The notes under the pieces were generated by a model, which was not told the DNA's origin, searched no databases, and saw nothing but the letters and a program-made list of their open reading frames with translations. A stretch of 64,000 bases of DNA from Neisseriaceae bacterium (GTDB lineage Bacteria > Pseudomonadota > Gammaproteobacteria > Burkholderiales > Neisseriaceae), in NCBI GenBank assembly GCA_017991555.1, contig JAGOQM010000006.1:62001-126000 (forward strand). Direction: 5' to 3'. Of this stretch, positions 27,449-46,090 are shown one piece after another (the first letter of the stretch is position 1; every line of letters starts with the position of its first letter). The translations under genes and the position numbers were made by a program.

Positions 27449-28639
27449 TTAAGCAAGAATACTGGCAACAACACCTGCACCAACGGTACGACCACCTTCA
27501 CGAATGGCGAAACGCAAGCCGTCTTCCATCGCGATTGGGGCAATCAGCTCAACGGTCACGCCAACGTTTTCACCTGGCATTACCATTTCTACGCCTTCAC
27601 CTAAAGTAACGGCACCCGTTACGTCAGTGGTACGGAAGTAGAACTGTGGACGGTAGTTAGCAAAGAATGGGGTGTGACGACCGCCCTCTTCTTTAGACAA
27701 CACGTACACTTCGGCTGCAAACTTGGTGTGAGGCGTGATGGTGCCTGGCTTAGCCAAAACTTGACCACGATCCACGTCTTCACGCTTGGTACCACGTAGC
27801 AATACGCCCACGTTGTCACCGGCTTGACCTTGATCCAACAACTTACGGAACATTTCAACGCCAGTACAGGTGGTTTTAGCAGTGTCTTTCAAGCCAACGA
27901 TTTCTAGCTCGTCACCCACGTTTACAATACCACGCTCGATACGACCAGTCACCACAGTACCACGGCCAGAAATTGAGAACACGTCTTCAATTGGCAACAA
28001 GAATGGTTTGTCTACGGCACGTTCTGGGGTAGGAATGTAAGCATCTAGTTGGTCTGCCAAAGCGAAAATCGCTGGTTGGCCGATTGGTGACTGGTCACCT
28101 TCCAAAGCTTTAAGTGCAGAACCTTTAACCACAGGAATGTCGTCACCAGGGAAATCGTAGCTAGATAGCAATTCACGGATTTCCATTTCAACCAATTCCA
28201 ACAACTCTTCGTCGTCAACCATGTCGCATTTGTTCATGAACACGATGATGTAAGGCACGCCAACCTGACGAGCCAACAAGATGTGCTCGCGCGTTTGAGG
28301 CATAGGGCCGTCAGCTGCTGAACATACTAGAATCGCGCCGTCCATTTGGGCTGCACCGGTAATCATGTTTTTAACATAGTCGGCGTGACCTGGACAGTCT
28401 ACGTGAGCGTAGTGACGAGCTTCAGTTTCGTACTCAACGTGTGAAGTGCTGATGGTAATACCACGGGCTTTTTCTTCAGGGGCGTTGTCAATTTGATCGT
28501 AAGCGCGTGCAGCACCACCAAATTTTTGTGACAAAATAGTGGTCAATGCAGCAGTCAGAGTGGTTTTACCGTGGTCAACGTGACCAATAGTACCAACGTT
28601 TACGTGCGGTTTACTCCGCTCGAATTTTTCTTTAGCCAT
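27449..28639 (-). CDS. tuf: Elongation factor Tu (copy linked to fusA/rpsJ)
   Basis: This GTPase delivers aminoacyl-tRNA to the ribosome. It has 396 residues. GTP-binding motifs are GHVDHGKTT (G1), DCPGHADY (G3) and NKCDMVD (G4). Domains 2 and 3 occupy about 205-396. Residue 171 is Val here and Ile in the copy at 44050-45240; otherwise the proteins are identical. It follows fusA by 73 bases containing a small GCTGCC/GGCAGC hairpin (28679-28702). Confidence 0.99.
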   Translation of the reverse strand: MAKEKFERSKPHVNVGTIGHVDHGKTTLTAALTTILSQKFGGAARAYDQIDNAPEEKARGITISTSHVEYETEARHYAHVDCPGHADYVKNMITGAAQMDGAILVCSAADGPMPQTREHILLARQVGVPYIIVFMNKCDMVDDEELLELVEMEIRELLSSYDFPGDDIPVVKGSALKALEGDQSPIGQPAIFALADQLDAYIPTPERAVDKPFLLPIEDVFSISGRGTVVTGRIERGIVNVGDELEIVGLKDTAKTTCTGVEMFRKLLDQGQAGDNVGVLLRGTKREDVDRGQVLAKPGTITPHTKFAAEVYVLSKEEGGRHTPFFANYRPQFYFRTTDVTGAVTLGEGVEMVMPGENVGVTVELIAPIAMEDGLRFAIREGGRTVGAGVVASILA

Positions 28640-28712
28640 TATGCTAATTCCTTAATTAAAGATCGATAAAAGAACAATGCTGCCCAACCGTGGTCAGGCA
28701 GCTATAGGGGTA

Positions 28713-30812
28713 TTACTTTTTCTTTTCCATGACTTTTTCAACGATATGCGCAGGGGCTTCAGCATAACGTTTGAACACCATGGTGTAGATCGCACGACCT
28801 TGAGTCAATGAACGAAGTGCAGTGGCGTAGCCAAACATTTCAGACAAAGGCACTTCCGCACGAACAATCTTACCGCCAATACCATCATCATCCATACCTT
28901 GAATGATACCGCGACGGCTAGACAAGTCACCCATTACGTCACCCATATAATCTTCAGGGGTTTCTACTTCTACGGCCATCATCGGCTCTAGAAGGGCTGG
29001 GCTGGCTTTACGCATACCGTCTTTAAAGGCCATAGAACCGGCCAACTCAAACGCCAATTGCGAAGAGTCAACGTCATGGTAAGAACCAAAGATCAAGCGA
29101 ATACGTACGTCTACTACTGGGTAACCCGCAACCACACCGTTAGACAAGGTGTCACGAATACCTTTATCAACAGAAGGAATGAATTCGCGAGGAATCACAC
29201 CACCTTTAATTTCGTCGATAAATTCGTAACCCGCGCCACCTGGCTCCATAGGCTCAAGTTTGATCACAACGTGACCATACTGACCTTTACCACCAGACTG
29301 TTTGGCGTGCTTCGCTTCAGTTTCAACTTCTTTGCGAATGGTTTCACGGTAAGCCACTTGAGGCGCACCCACACCACACTCAACGCCGAATTCACGACGC
29401 ATACGATCAATCAAGATCTCTAAGTGCAATTCACCCATACCAGAAATAATGGTTTCGCCAGATTCTTCATCTGAACGCACGCGGAATGAAGGGTCTTCTT
29501 TTGCAAGACGGTTCAAGGCCACGCCCATTTTTTCTTGGTCGGCTTTGGTTTTAGGCTCAACGGCTACGTGAATCACTGGCTCAGGGAATTCCATACGTTC
29601 CAAGATGATTGGCGCATCTTCTGCACACAAAGTTTCACCTGTGGTGACGTCTTTCAAACCGATCACAGCAGCGATGTCACCCGCGCGCACTTCTTCAATC
29701 TCTTCACGGTCGTTGGCTTTCATTTGCACCAAACGGCCAATACGCTCGCGCGTACCTTTTACAGAGTTGGTTACGGTGTCGCCAGATTTAACCATGCCTG
29801 AGTAAACGCGAATAAACGTCAATTGACCCACGAACTTATCGTTCATCAATTTAAACGCCAATGCAGAGAATTTCTCAGCATCGTCCGCTTTACGGCTGAT
29901 TTTTTCGCCTTTAGGATCTTCACCACCAACAGGCGGGATGTCCAATGGGCTAGGCAAGTATTCAACAACCGCGTCCAACATACGTTGAACACCTTTGTTT
30001 TTAAATGCAGAACCGCACAATACTGGTTGGATTTCGCAAGCCAAAGTACGTTTACGCAAAGCGTCTACGATTTCTTCTTCGGTCAAGGCTTCGCCGCCCA
30101 AGTATTTTTCCATCAAGTCTTCGCTGGCTTCAGCCGCTGCTTCAACCATGTTTTCACGCCATTCAGCAGCAGTGTCCATTAGGTCAGCAGGGATTTCGCC
30201 GTATTCGAACTTCATACCTTGAGACGCTTCGTCCCAAATGATGGCTTTCATTTTCAACAAATCAACCACGCCTTGGAAGTTGTCTTCTGCACCAATCGGC
30301 ACCACTACAGGTACTGGGTTAGCGCGTAGACGGGTCTTCATTTGCTCAACGGCACGGAAGAAGTTGGCGCCTTGACGGTCCATCTTGTTCACGAAGGCCA
30401 AGCGAGGCACTTTGTATTTGTTGGCTTGGCGCCATACGGTTTCAGACTGAGGTTGTACACCACCCACAGCACAGTAAACCATTACCGCACCGTCCAGTAC
30501 ACGCATTGAACGCTCTACTTCAATCGTAAAGTCAACGTGGCCTGGGGTGTCAATAATGTTCATACGGTGAGACGGGAACTGGTGCGACATGCCGCTCCAG
30601 AAAGTGGTCACAGCAGCAGAAGTAATGGTAATACCACGTTCTTGCTCTTGCTCCATCCAGTCAGTCGTTGCAGAACCTTCATGGGTTTCACCCAATTTGT
30701 GGTTCATACCGGTGTAGAACAAAATACGTTCTGAAGTCGTTGTTTTACCAGCGTCAATATGGGCACTAATACCGATGTTACGGTACAAATTAATGGGGGT
30801 TTTACGAGCCAC
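28713..30812 (-). CDS. fusA: Elongation factor G
   Basis: This translocation GTPase has 699 residues. It shows [10 protein letters not shown] (G1), DTPGHVDFT (G3) and NKMDRQGA (G4) in domain I, and domain IV with the tip near [15 protein letters not shown]. It lies between rpsG (24-base gap) and tuf in the classical str order. Confidence 0.99.
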   Translation of the reverse strand: MARKTPINLYRNIGISAHIDAGKTTTSERILFYTGMNHKLGETHEGSATTDWMEQEQERGITITSAAVTTFWSGMSHQFPSHRMNIIDTPGHVDFTIEVERSMRVLDGAVMVYCAVGGVQPQSETVWRQANKYKVPRLAFVNKMDRQGANFFRAVEQMKTRLRANPVPVVVPIGAEDNFQGVVDLLKMKAIIWDEASQGMKFEYGEIPADLMDTAAEWRENMVEAAAEASEDLMEKYLGGEALTEEEIVDALRKRTLACEIQPVLCGSAFKNKGVQRMLDAVVEYLPSPLDIPPVGGEDPKGEKISRKADDAEKFSALAFKLMNDKFVGQLTFIRVYSGMVKSGDTVTNSVKGTRERIGRLVQMKANDREEIEEVRAGDIAAVIGLKDVTTGETLCAEDAPIILERMEFPEPVIHVAVEPKTKADQEKMGVALNRLAKEDPSFRVRSDEESGETIISGMGELHLEILIDRMRREFGVECGVGAPQVAYRETIRKEVETEAKHAKQSGGKGQYGHVVIKLEPMEPGGAGYEFIDEIKGGVIPREFIPSVDKGIRDTLSNGVVAGYPVVDVRIRLIFGSYHDVDSSQLAFELAGSMAFKDGMRKASPALLEPMMAVEVETPEDYMGDVMGDLSSRRGIIQGMDDDGIGGKIVRAEVPLSEMFGYATALRSLTQGRAIYTMVFKRYAEAPAHIVEKVMEKKK

Positions 30813-30836
30813 AATAATCGCCTTTTCTTTGTTAGT

Positions 30837-31307
30837 TTAGAAGCGGAAGTGAGAGAAGGCTTTGTTGGCTTCAGCCATACGGTGCACTTCTTCACGTTTT
30901 TTGATGGCGCCGCCGCGACCTTCAGCCGCATCTAGCAACTCACCAGCTAAACGTAAATCCATTGATTTCTCACCACGCTTACGGGCTGCATCACGCAACC
31001 AGCGCATAGCCAAAGCAAGACGACGTGCAGGACGAACCTCAACAGGAACTTGATAGTTGGCACCACCGACACGACGGCTTTTAACTTCAACGACAGGCTT
31101 AGCGTTAGCAATAGCGGCATTGAACACTTCAATGGCTTCTTTGCCCGCTTTTTTCTCGATTTGTTCCAAAGCACCGTAAATGATGCGTTCAGCAACTGAT
31201 TTTTTGCCGTCAATCATCACAACGTTCATGAATTTTGACAACTCTTGGCTACCAAATTTTGGATCTGGTAACACGTCACGTTTGGGGACTTCTCTGCGTC
31301 TTGGCAT
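30837..31307 (-). CDS. rpsG: 30S ribosomal protein S7
   Basis: This primary binder of the 16S 3' major domain has 156 residues from ATG 31307 ([20 protein letters not shown]). AAGGA lies upstream. The longer frame to 31370 is rejected because it enters the gap without support. The rpsL-rpsG gap is 100 bases, as in enteric str operons where S7 can bind its own mRNA. Confidence 0.98.
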   Translation of the reverse strand: MPRRREVPKRDVLPDPKFGSQELSKFMNVVMIDGKKSVAERIIYGALEQIEKKAGKEAIEVFNAAIANAKPVVEVKSRRVGGANYQVPVEVRPARRLALAMRWLRDAARKRGEKSMDLRLAGELLDAAEGRGGAIKKREEVHRMAEANKAFSHFRF

Positions 31308-31407
31308 GATATTTTCCTTAATTCTATTCAGTTGAGCACTGTGCTCAAAAACGTCTAAAAAGACATTCACTTACTCGACAGCGAAATGCTGCCTACACTG
31401 CCAATCC

Positions 31408-31779
31408 TTACTTAGGACGCTTAGCACCGTATTTAGAGCGAGATTGTTTACGATCTTTAACACCTGCAGTGTCCAAAGAACCGCGAACGGTATGGTAACG
31501 CACACCCGGCAAGTCTTTTACACGACCACCGCGGATCAATACCACGCTGTGCTCTTGCAAGTTATGGCCTTCACCACCGATGTATGAAATCACTTCAAAA
31601 CCGTTGGTCAAGCGAACTTTACATACTTTACGTAGTGCAGAGTTAGGTTTTTTAGGGGTAGTGGTGTATACACGGGTGCACACGCCACGTTTTTGAGGAC
31701 ACGCCTCTAGTGCAGGTACTTTGTTCGGGTAAACCGGAACTTTGCGGCCTTTACGCACTAACTGGTTAATTGTTGGCAT
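31408..31779 (-). CDS. rpsL: 30S ribosomal protein S12
   Basis: This decoding-centre protein has 123 residues. The streptomycin-determining lysines are unmutated: [13 protein letters not shown] (Lys43 equivalent) and [13 protein letters not shown] (Lys88 equivalent). It is the first gene of the str unit, behind its own promoter. Confidence 0.99.
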   Translation of the reverse strand: MPTINQLVRKGRKVPVYPNKVPALEACPQKRGVCTRVYTTTPKKPNSALRKVCKVRLTNGFEVISYIGGEGHNLQEHSVVLIRGGRVKDLPGVRYHTVRGSLDTAGVKDRKQSRSKYGAKRPK

Positions 31780-31804
31780 TTATTTTCGTTCCTATTGAGA
31801 ATAA

Positions 31805-31862
31805 CTTACTGACACCATGCCAGTAAGCCCGATATTGTAGTTTCTATTCAAGATACAGTCAA
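31805..31862 (-). promoter_or_regulatory. str-operon promoter with hairpin at the transcript start
   Basis: Minus strand: TTGACT (-35, 31857-31862), 17 bases, TACAAT (-10, 31834-31839). Six to eight bases further on, CTTACTG/CAGTAAG (arms 31821-31827 and 31805-31811) form a 7-bp hairpin, so the mRNA would begin with a stem-loop before the AGGAA ribosome-binding site of rpsL. Confidence 0.8.
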
Positions 31863-31865
31863 TAC

Positions 31866-31910
31866 AAAAAGGTGCAATATCAAGAACTAACCTTGATACT
31901 GCACCTTTTA
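31866..31910. terminator. Terminator after rpoC
   Basis: The arms AAAAGGTGCAATATCAAG (31867-31884) and CTTGATACTGCACCTTTT (31892-31909) pair over 18 bases with one mismatch and a 7-base loop. A/T runs on both sides allow two-way use. It ends the rplJL-rpoBC unit just before the rpsL promoter. Confidence 0.9.
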
Positions 31911-31946
31911 GACAACGCCCGCAGCACGCTACGGGCCCATCTCCTA

Positions 31947-36122
<4,176 letters not shown>

Positions 36123-36143
36123 GTTTTGCTCCGGGGTGCGTGT

Positions 36144-36172
36144 CCCCTGCTCGCTGATTCAGCCAGCAGGGG
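36144..36172 (-). repeat. rpoB-rpoC intercistronic hairpin
   Basis: In the 60-base gap, CCCCTGCT-C-GCTG (36144-36156) pairs with CAGC-C-AGCAGGGG (36160-36172), giving 12 base pairs around a one-base mismatch and a 3-base loop. No T-run follows, so it is not a terminator. It could be an RNA-processing or stability element between the two large cistrons. Confidence 0.7.
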
Positions 36173-36182
36173 TCATTCTCTA

Positions 36183-40358
<4,176 letters not shown>

Positions 40359-40462
40359 AGAGTCTCCATTAAGGTGATGTTTTTGCTAGCAATTAACAAT
40401 AAACACTTGATTCATTAAAAATTAAATGCTTATAGGTAATAACCATTACAGAAGCGAAAGAA

Positions 40463-40486
40463 GGCCGGCAGTAAAAACTGCCAGCC
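40463..40486 (-). terminator. Attenuator-like hairpin between rplL and rpoB
   Basis: GGCCGGCAG (40463-40471) and CTGCCAGCC (40478-40486) form a 9-bp stem with one G-U pair. On the minus strand it is followed by TTCTTTC, a weak T-run, so partial termination is likely. The same interval carries the partial terminator that lowers rpoBC relative to rplJL in E. coli. Confidence 0.65.
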
Positions 40487-40505
40487 TATCAAGCATTAAT
40501 TATGC

Positions 40506-40880
40506 TTATTTTACTTCAACTTTAGCACCAGCTTCAGTCAATTGTTTCACAACGTCGTCAGCTTCAGCTTTAGACACTGCTTCTTTAACTGGTTTAGGCG
40601 CGCCGTCTACCAAGTCTTTAGCGTCTTTTAGACCCAAGCCAGTGATGGCACGAACCACTTTAATCACGCTTACTTTGTTGTCGCCAGCGCCGGTCAAGAT
40701 CACGTCAAATTCGGTTTGCTCTTCAGCAGCAGCAGCGCCACCAGCAGCAGCGCCACCAGCAACAGCCATAGCGGCAGCAGAAACGCCAAATTTTTCTTCG
40801 AACGCTTTAACCAAGTCGTTCAATTCCATTACAGTCAGTGCGCCAACTGCTTCTAAGATGTCTTCTTTAGTAATAGCCAT
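40506..40880 (-). CDS. rplL: 50S ribosomal protein L7/L12
   Basis: The stalk protein recruits translational GTPases and is present in several copies bound to L10. It has 124 residues: an N-terminal dimerization helix, an Ala/Gly hinge (about 38-53) and a C-terminal domain with [20 protein letters not shown]. Confidence 0.99.
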   Translation of the reverse strand: MAITKEDILEAVGALTVMELNDLVKAFEEKFGVSAAAMAVAGGAAAGGAAAAEEQTEFDVILTGAGDNKVSVIKVVRAITGLGLKDAKDLVDGAPKPVKEAVSKAEADDVVKQLTEAGAKVEVK

Positions 40881-40933
40881 GCTATCAAACTCCTAATATA
40901 CTAATATAAAATATTTGTTCAAACGATGTGGAC

Positions 40934-41431
40934 TTAAGCAGCTTCTGCTTCGTTTTTGGCTGCCAAAGCGGCCAAACCACGTGCAAAGCCTGATACAGGC
41001 GCTTGCATAACCCAAAGCAATTTCGACAACAATTCTTCTTGGCTTGGGATAGAGGCCAACTCAGTTACCTGAGCTAGATCTAGCAAATCACCATTGTAAG
41101 AACCGGCTTTAATTACAATTTTATCGTCTGTTTTTGAGAACTGATGTAATACCTTTGCAGCAGCAACTGGATCTTCTGACACTGCGTATACCAACGGACC
41201 GGTCATTTGGTCTGCTAGCGCAGCAAAAGAAGTGCCTTCAACCGCGCGACGTACTAAAGTGTTTTTCAGAACGCGTAAAAATACGCCTTCTTCACGTGCT
41301 TTAGCGCGTAGAACAGTCATGCTGCCAACACTGATACCACGGTACTCGGCAATCACCATAGTTTGAGCATTGGCTAAATGTTCACCAATTTCTACTACGG
41401 CTGCCTTTTTGGCTTCAATATTGAGACTCAA
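40934..41431 (-). CDS. rplJ: 50S ribosomal protein L10 (TTG start)
   Basis: The stalk base protein binds 23S rRNA and the L12 dimers through its C-terminal helix. It has 165 residues and contains [20 protein letters not shown]. The start codon is TTG at 41431-41429. GGAGG lies six bases upstream and no ATG or GTG fits the conserved N-terminus ([11 protein letters not shown]). The leader upstream is listed separately. Confidence 0.96.
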   Translation of the reverse strand: MSLNIEAKKAAVVEIGEHLANAQTMVIAEYRGISVGSMTVLRAKAREEGVFLRVLKNTLVRRAVEGTSFAALADQMTGPLVYAVSEDPVAAAKVLHQFSKTDDKIVIKAGSYNGDLLDLAQVTELASIPSQEELLSKLLWVMQAPVSGFARGLAALAAKNEAEAA

Positions 41432-41668
41432 GGTCTACCTCCTACTGTTATCGAAAGAAGCTCTAAAAGAGCCTCACTTCACTTCAGAGCGGTAACCTAA
41501 GAAAAGACACTTACAAGCTTGGCTTGTGCATTATTCTCTCGGGAACTACCGTCTGCGTAGGGTTCTTGCGAAATTAAACCTGACGGCCCCTACGGTCTTG
41601 GACAACTACCTGGACTGGCCAGATAGCCCAATAGGCAGCCTCTGCAAACAGAGGCCGCCCATATTCTA
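41432..41668 (-). promoter_or_regulatory. L10 mRNA leader (rplJL autoregulatory region)
   Basis: The 237-base gap is highly structured. Right after rplA, GGCAGCCTCTG (41634-41644) and CAGAGGCCGCC (41649-41659) form an 11-bp hairpin with loop CAAA and no T-run. Then come GC-rich segments such as CCGTAGGGGCCGTCAGG on the minus strand, where the L10-L12 complex binds its own mRNA in enteric bacteria. Position and length match the known L10 leader; the fold was not computed. Confidence 0.65.
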
Positions 41669-42364
41669 TTAGTTGTTGATGCTACCAGTGTCAACACGCA
41701 CGCCTAAACCCATGGTGCTAGAAACGGCAACTTTTTTCAAGTATTGGCCTTTAGCAGCAGCTGGTTTGGCTTTGATCAACGCATCTAGCAAAGCGTTGAA
41801 GTTTTCACGTAGGTCGGCTTCAGAGAAAGAAGCACGGCCTAGCGTGGCGTGGATAATACCGGCTTTATCAGTACGGTATTGAACCTGACCTGCTTTGGCG
41901 TTTTTAACCGCTTCAGCAACGTTAGGGGTCACGGTGCCCACTTTAGGGTTAGGCATCAAGCCACGAGGACCCAAGATGGTACCCAATTGACCCACAATAC
42001 GCATCGCATCAGGAGACGCAATCACGATGTCGAAATCCATGTTACCGGCTTTAATGTCGGCAGCTAGGTCTTCAAAACCAACGATGTCAGCGCCCGCTGC
42101 TTTAGCCAACTCAACGTTTGCACCTTGAGTAAATACGGCTACGCGAGTGGTCTTACCAGTGCCTTTAGGCAACACAACAGAACCACGAATCACTTGGTCA
42201 GATTTACGTGGGTCAACGCCCAAGTTAACAGACACATCGATTGATTCGTCGAACTTAGCGGTTGCGGCGGCTTTAACCAAGGTCAAAGCTTCGTCAACAG
42301 CGTAAAATTTGTCGGCATCAACGGTTTCGCGAAGTGCTTTTAAACGTTTAGAAATCTTAGCCAT
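41669..42364 (-). CDS. rplA: 50S ribosomal protein L1
   Basis: This L1-stalk protein moves deacylated tRNA out of the E site. It has 231 residues; in E. coli it represses its own rplKA mRNA. Conserved blocks are [20 protein letters not shown] and [14 protein letters not shown]. It starts directly after the rplK stop. Confidence 0.99.
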   Translation of the reverse strand: MAKISKRLKALRETVDADKFYAVDEALTLVKAAATAKFDESIDVSVNLGVDPRKSDQVIRGSVVLPKGTGKTTRVAVFTQGANVELAKAAGADIVGFEDLAADIKAGNMDFDIVIASPDAMRIVGQLGTILGPRGLMPNPKVGTVTPNVAEAVKNAKAGQVQYRTDKAGIIHATLGRASFSEADLRENFNALLDALIKAKPAAAKGQYLKKVAVSSTMGLGVRVDTGSINN

Positions 42365-42796
42365 TTACACGCCCTCCACTTTCAAACCCATTGAACGAGC
42401 AGTACCCGCAATAATGCGTACGGCAGCGTCCATGTCAGCAGCAGTCAAATCAGGTTGTTTTGCTTTCGCAATTTCTTCCAACTGAGCACGAGATACTTTA
42501 CCAACTTTGTCGGTCAAAGGACGCGCACTGCCTTTAGCCACGCCAGCTGCTTTTTTAAGCAATACAGCAGCAGGAGGGGTTTTCATCACGAAGGTGAATG
42601 ATTTGTCAGCAAACGCAGTAATCACAACAGGTACTGGTAGACCAGGTTCCATGCCTTGAGTTTGTGCGTTAAATGCTTTACAAAATTCCATAATGTTCAA
42701 ACCACGTTGACCCAAAGCAGGGCCTACGGGTGGAGAAGGATTCGCTTTACCAGCAGGAATCTGTAGTTTGATGTAACCTACAATTTTTTTTGCCAC
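42365..42796 (-). CDS. rplK: 50S ribosomal protein L11
   Basis: This GTPase-centre protein is needed for RelA activation. It has 143 residues and starts [20 protein letters not shown]. The proline-rich hinge and the C-terminal thiopeptide-contact domain are intact. Confidence 0.99.
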   Translation of the reverse strand: MAKKIVGYIKLQIPAGKANPSPPVGPALGQRGLNIMEFCKAFNAQTQGMEPGLPVPVVITAFADKSFTFVMKTPPAAVLLKKAAGVAKGSARPLTDKVGKVSRAQLEEIAKAKQPDLTAADMDAAVRIIAGTARSMGLKVEGV

Positions 42797-42858
42797 AGTA
42801 ATACTCCAATAAACGGGTCAAACGCAGTGTCAACTGCTCCCCAAAAAGAAAGTCAATC

Positions 42859-42867
42859 ATTATATCA
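42859..42867 (-). promoter_or_regulatory. Extended -10 promoter upstream of rplK
   Basis: On the minus strand TGATATAAT occurs 62 bases before the rplK ATG: a consensus TATAAT (42859-42864) preceded by TG. No good -35 is visible, which fits extended -10 promoters. It lies in the 114-base gap after nusG and matches the position of the L11 promoter in E. coli. Confidence 0.65.
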
Positions 42868-42910
42868 ACAAATGTACTTTATTGATAGTCTGATCACTTA
42901 AATCAATCGT

Positions 42911-43444
42911 TTAGATCTTCTCGACCTGAACAAAATCTAGCTCAACTGGCGTTTCACGACCAAAAATTTGCACCGATACGCGCAATTTATTTCGCTCGTA
43001 GTTGACCTCATCCACCGTGCCATTGAAGTCAGCAAAGGGGCCTTCGTTCACACGAACCTTCTCGCCCACTTCAAATTCAACCTTAGGCTTGGGTTTTTCC
43101 ACGCCGGTTTGAATTTGTTGCATAATTGCATCAACTTCACGCTGAGAGATCGGCAAAGGACGATTGCCCGTGCCACCAATAAACCCGCTCACGCGTGGGG
43201 TTGATTTCACCAAATGCCATGACTCATCGGTCATTTCCATTTCGACCAACACGTAACCAGGGAAAAACTTGCGTTCACTAATGGTGCGACGACCATTTTT
43301 CATGTCAACGACTTCTTCTACAGGCACCAAGATCTTGCCGAACAGGTCACCCATTTCTTCACGGGCAATCCGTTCCAATAATGTTTTTTGCACGTTCTTT
43401 TCGAAACCCGAATACGCGTGCACAACATACCAGCGCTTAGCCAT
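42911..43444 (-). CDS. nusG: Transcription termination/antitermination factor NusG
   Basis: The 177-residue factor binds the beta' clamp with its N-terminal NGN domain ([15 protein letters not shown]) and Rho or S10 with its C-terminal KOW domain ([20 protein letters not shown]). It follows secE by four bases. Confidence 0.99.
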   Translation of the reverse strand: MAKRWYVVHAYSGFEKNVQKTLLERIAREEMGDLFGKILVPVEEVVDMKNGRRTISERKFFPGYVLVEMEMTDESWHLVKSTPRVSGFIGGTGNRPLPISQREVDAIMQQIQTGVEKPKPKVEFEVGEKVRVNEGPFADFNGTVDEVNYERNKLRVSVQIFGRETPVELDFVQVEKI

Positions 43445-43448
43445 GGCT

Positions 43449-43898
43449 TTATCTCCTACCTAAAATAACATCGTAAAACAACCACGAAATGGCCCAGTCG
43501 GCGACCCAAATAAACATGGCTAAGACCATCACAAAGGCGATCACGAACATCGTGAGTTTGATGGCTTCATTTCGCTCTGGCCACACCACTTTCTTCACTT
43601 CGGTTACCGAGTCGCGCACATACTGCGTCAAACGTCGACCGACCGAACACCAGAAGAACACAATGACCACTGCCAACACCACCCCAACAATAGGCATTAA
43701 GGCGCGAACGAATATCGGCAAGGCCGGTAAGGCATAAAAACCAACCACACCTAAAACCACCAAAACCGTAGCCAACAACAATTTCGCCTTATCGGCGCGT
43801 TGGCTCTTTTTCGCTTCTTCAGCGGCTTTCAGTTTCAATGCTTCTTTTGATTGTGATTTGCTTTTTGCTACCAAATCATTTGCTGACTTATTAGACAT
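43449..43898 (-). CDS. secE: Protein translocase subunit SecE (three-helix form)
   Basis: The clamp subunit of the translocon has 149 residues. A Lys-rich N-terminal tail is followed by two hydrophobic segments (about 40-57 and 66-86). Then come the conserved amphipathic block [20 protein letters not shown] and the final membrane helix (about 115-137). The two extra helices resemble the E. coli form rather than the single-helix SecE of many bacteria. Confidence 0.96.
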   Translation of the reverse strand: MSNKSANDLVAKSKSQSKEALKLKAAEEAKKSQRADKAKLLLATVLVVLGVVGFYALPALPIFVRALMPIVGVVLAVVIVFFWCSVGRRLTQYVRDSVTEVKKVVWPERNEAIKLTMFVIAFVMVLAMFIWVADWAISWLFYDVILGRR

Positions 43899-43921
43899 AC
43901 ATCACCCTTATGATGATACAG

Positions 43922-43957
43922 AAAAAAGACTAACCAGCACATGGCCGATTAGTCTTT
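43922..43957 (-). terminator. Terminator between tRNA-Trp and secE
   Basis: AAAGACTAA (43925-43933) and TTAGTCTTT (43949-43957) pair perfectly. On the minus strand the hairpin is followed by TTTTTTC. It lies just after tRNA-Trp, so secE-nusG probably depends on read-through or on a promoter in the remaining 24 bases. Confidence 0.7.
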
Positions 43958-43962
43958 GTTTT

Positions 43963-44038
43963 TGGCAGGCCAGGAGGGCTTCGAACCCCCAACCCTCGGT
44001 TTTGGAGACCGATACTCTACCAATTGAGCTACTGGCCT
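43963..44038 (-). tRNA. tRNA-Trp (CCA)
   Basis: The 76-base cloverleaf has acceptor AGGCCAG/CTGGCCT, D-arm AGCTCAATTGGTAGAG, anticodon loop TCTCCAAA with anticodon CCA and T-arm GGGGGTTCGAAGCCC. The CCA end is encoded. It sits 11 bases past the second tuf and is the last of four tRNAs around it. Confidence 0.97.
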
Positions 44039-44049
44039 AAACTTTTTTG

Positions 44050-45240
44050 TTATGCAAGGATGCTGGCAACAACACCTGCACCAACAGTACGACCACCTTC
44101 ACGAATGGCGAAACGCAAGCCGTCTTCCATCGCAATAGGGGCAATCAATTCAACAGTCACGCCAACGTTTTCACCTGGCATTACCATTTCTACGCCTTCA
44201 CCCAAAGTAACGGCACCCGTTACGTCAGTGGTACGGAAGTAGAACTGTGGACGGTAGTTAGCAAAGAATGGGGTGTGACGACCGCCCTCTTCTTTAGACA
44301 ACACGTACACTTCGGCTGCAAACTTGGTGTGAGGCGTGATGGTGCCTGGCTTAGCCAAAACTTGACCACGATCCACGTCTTCACGCTTGGTACCACGTAG
44401 CAATACGCCCACGTTGTCACCGGCTTGACCTTGATCCAACAACTTACGGAACATTTCAACGCCAGTACAGGTGGTTTTAGCAGTGTCTTTCAAGCCAACG
44501 ATTTCTAGCTCGTCACCCACGTTTACAATACCACGCTCGATACGACCAGTCACTACAGTACCACGGCCAGAAATTGAGAACACGTCTTCAATTGGCAATA
44601 GGAATGGCTTGTCTACGGCACGTTCTGGGGTAGGAATGTAAGCATCTAGCTGGTCTGCCAAAGCGAAAATCGCTGGTTGGCCGATTGGTGATTGGTCACC
44701 TTCCAAAGCTTTAAGTGCAGAACCTTTAATTACAGGAATGTCGTCGCCAGGGAAATCGTAGCTAGATAGCAACTCACGGATTTCCATTTCAACCAATTCC
44801 AACAACTCTTCGTCGTCAACCATGTCGCATTTGTTCATGAACACGATGATGTAAGGCACGCCAACTTGACGAGCCAACAAGATGTGCTCACGCGTTTGAG
44901 GCATAGGGCCGTCAGCTGCTGAACATACTAGAATCGCGCCGTCCATTTGGGCTGCACCGGTAATCATGTTTTTAACATAGTCGGCGTGACCTGGACAGTC
45001 TACGTGTGCGTAGTGACGAGCTTCAGTTTCGTACTCAACGTGTGAAGTGCTGATGGTAATACCACGAGCTTTTTCTTCAGGCGCGTTGTCAATTTGATCG
45101 TAAGCGCGTGCAGCACCACCAAATTTTTGTGACAAAATTGTGGTCAATGCAGCAGTCAGAGTGGTTTTACCATGGTCAACGTGACCGATGGTGCCAACGT
45201 TTACGTGCGGTTTACTCCGCTCGAATTTTTCTTTAGCCAT
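44050..45240 (-). CDS. tuf: Elongation factor Tu (copy linked to tRNA genes and secE)
   Basis: This second EF-Tu gene has 396 residues and differs from the copy at 27449 only at residue 171 (Ile instead of Val), with a scatter of silent changes. It is embedded between tRNA-Thr and tRNA-Trp, the tufB position in E. coli, and is presumably co-transcribed from the promoter upstream of tRNA-Tyr. The near identity suggests ongoing gene conversion. Confidence 0.99.
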   Translation of the reverse strand: MAKEKFERSKPHVNVGTIGHVDHGKTTLTAALTTILSQKFGGAARAYDQIDNAPEEKARGITISTSHVEYETEARHYAHVDCPGHADYVKNMITGAAQMDGAILVCSAADGPMPQTREHILLARQVGVPYIIVFMNKCDMVDDEELLELVEMEIRELLSSYDFPGDDIPVIKGSALKALEGDQSPIGQPAIFALADQLDAYIPTPERAVDKPFLLPIEDVFSISGRGTVVTGRIERGIVNVGDELEIVGLKDTAKTTCTGVEMFRKLLDQGQAGDNVGVLLRGTKREDVDRGQVLAKPGTITPHTKFAAEVYVLSKEEGGRHTPFFANYRPQFYFRTTDVTGAVTLGEGVEMVMPGENVGVTVELIAPIAMEDGLRFAIREGGRTVGAGVVASILA

Positions 45241-45299
45241 GGCAATTTCCTAAGCTTATCTGTTGAGAATTTTAAAAACAAAAGTGAAACTAGGTATTT

Positions 45300-45374
45300 T
45301 GGTGCCCATGGACAGAATTGAACTGTCGGCCTCTCCCTTACCAAGGGAGTGCTCTACCCCTGAGCTACATGGGC
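45300..45374 (-). tRNA. tRNA-Thr (GGT)
   Basis: The cloverleaf has acceptor GCCCATG/CATGGGC, anticodon loop CTTGGTAAG with anticodon GGT and T-arm ACAGTTCAATTCTGT. The CCA is encoded at 45300-45302. It lies 59 bases upstream of tuf. Confidence 0.97.
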
Positions 45375-45383
45375 GGGGTATCT

Positions 45384-45457
45384 TGGAGCGGGTGAAGGGA
45401 ATCGAACCCTCGTCGTAAGCTTGGAAGGCTTCTGCTCTACCATTGAGCTACACCCGC
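45384..45457 (-). tRNA. tRNA-Gly (TCC)
   Basis: The 74-base tRNA has acceptor GCGGGTG/CACCCGC, anticodon loop CTTCCAA with anticodon TCC and an encoded CCA. It lies nine bases before tRNA-Thr in transcription order. Confidence 0.97.
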
Positions 45458-45496
45458 GATTCGATTCTTTTCTTAAAACTGCCCCAAGACAGTATT

Positions 45497-45580
45497 TGGT
45501 GGAGGGAGAAGGATTCGAACCTTCGAAGCTCACGCAGCAGATTTACAGTCTGCCCCCTTTGGCCGCTCGGGAATCCCTCC
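45497..45580 (-). tRNA. tRNA-Tyr (GTA)
   Basis: This class II tRNA of 84 bases has a long variable arm, acceptor GGAGGGA/TCCCTCC, anticodon loop CTGTAAA with anticodon GTA and an encoded CCA. It is the first gene of the tRNA-tuf unit. Confidence 0.97.
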
Positions 45581-45594
45581 GTTAAGAGTGCGAG

Positions 45595-45623
45595 ATATTA
45601 AGCAATATCCTGAATTTCGTCAA
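45595..45623 (-). promoter_or_regulatory. Promoter of the tRNA-Tyr-Gly-Thr-tuf unit
   Basis: Minus strand: TTGACG (-35, 45618-45623), exactly 17 bases, TAATAT (-10, 45595-45600), 14 bases before tRNA-Tyr. The region upstream is A/T-rich (UP-element-like), as expected for a stable-RNA promoter. Confidence 0.88.
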
Positions 45624-45693
45624 GCAAAAATCTTCACTTTTTTACAAATACTTTCTAATTAACTGATTCACCTGTTAATTTATTTGGTGCATC

Positions 45694-45954
<261 letters not shown>

Positions 45955-46090
45955 TTAGCGGTACTTGATATTGTTAATATAACCCGTAATTTTGGCACCT
46001 TATTGGCACTTAATCAAGCATTAATATCCTTGAGCGCAGCAGCAACGGCTTGTTTTTTTGTTCAAAATCAAGACAATAATGCCAACAACA

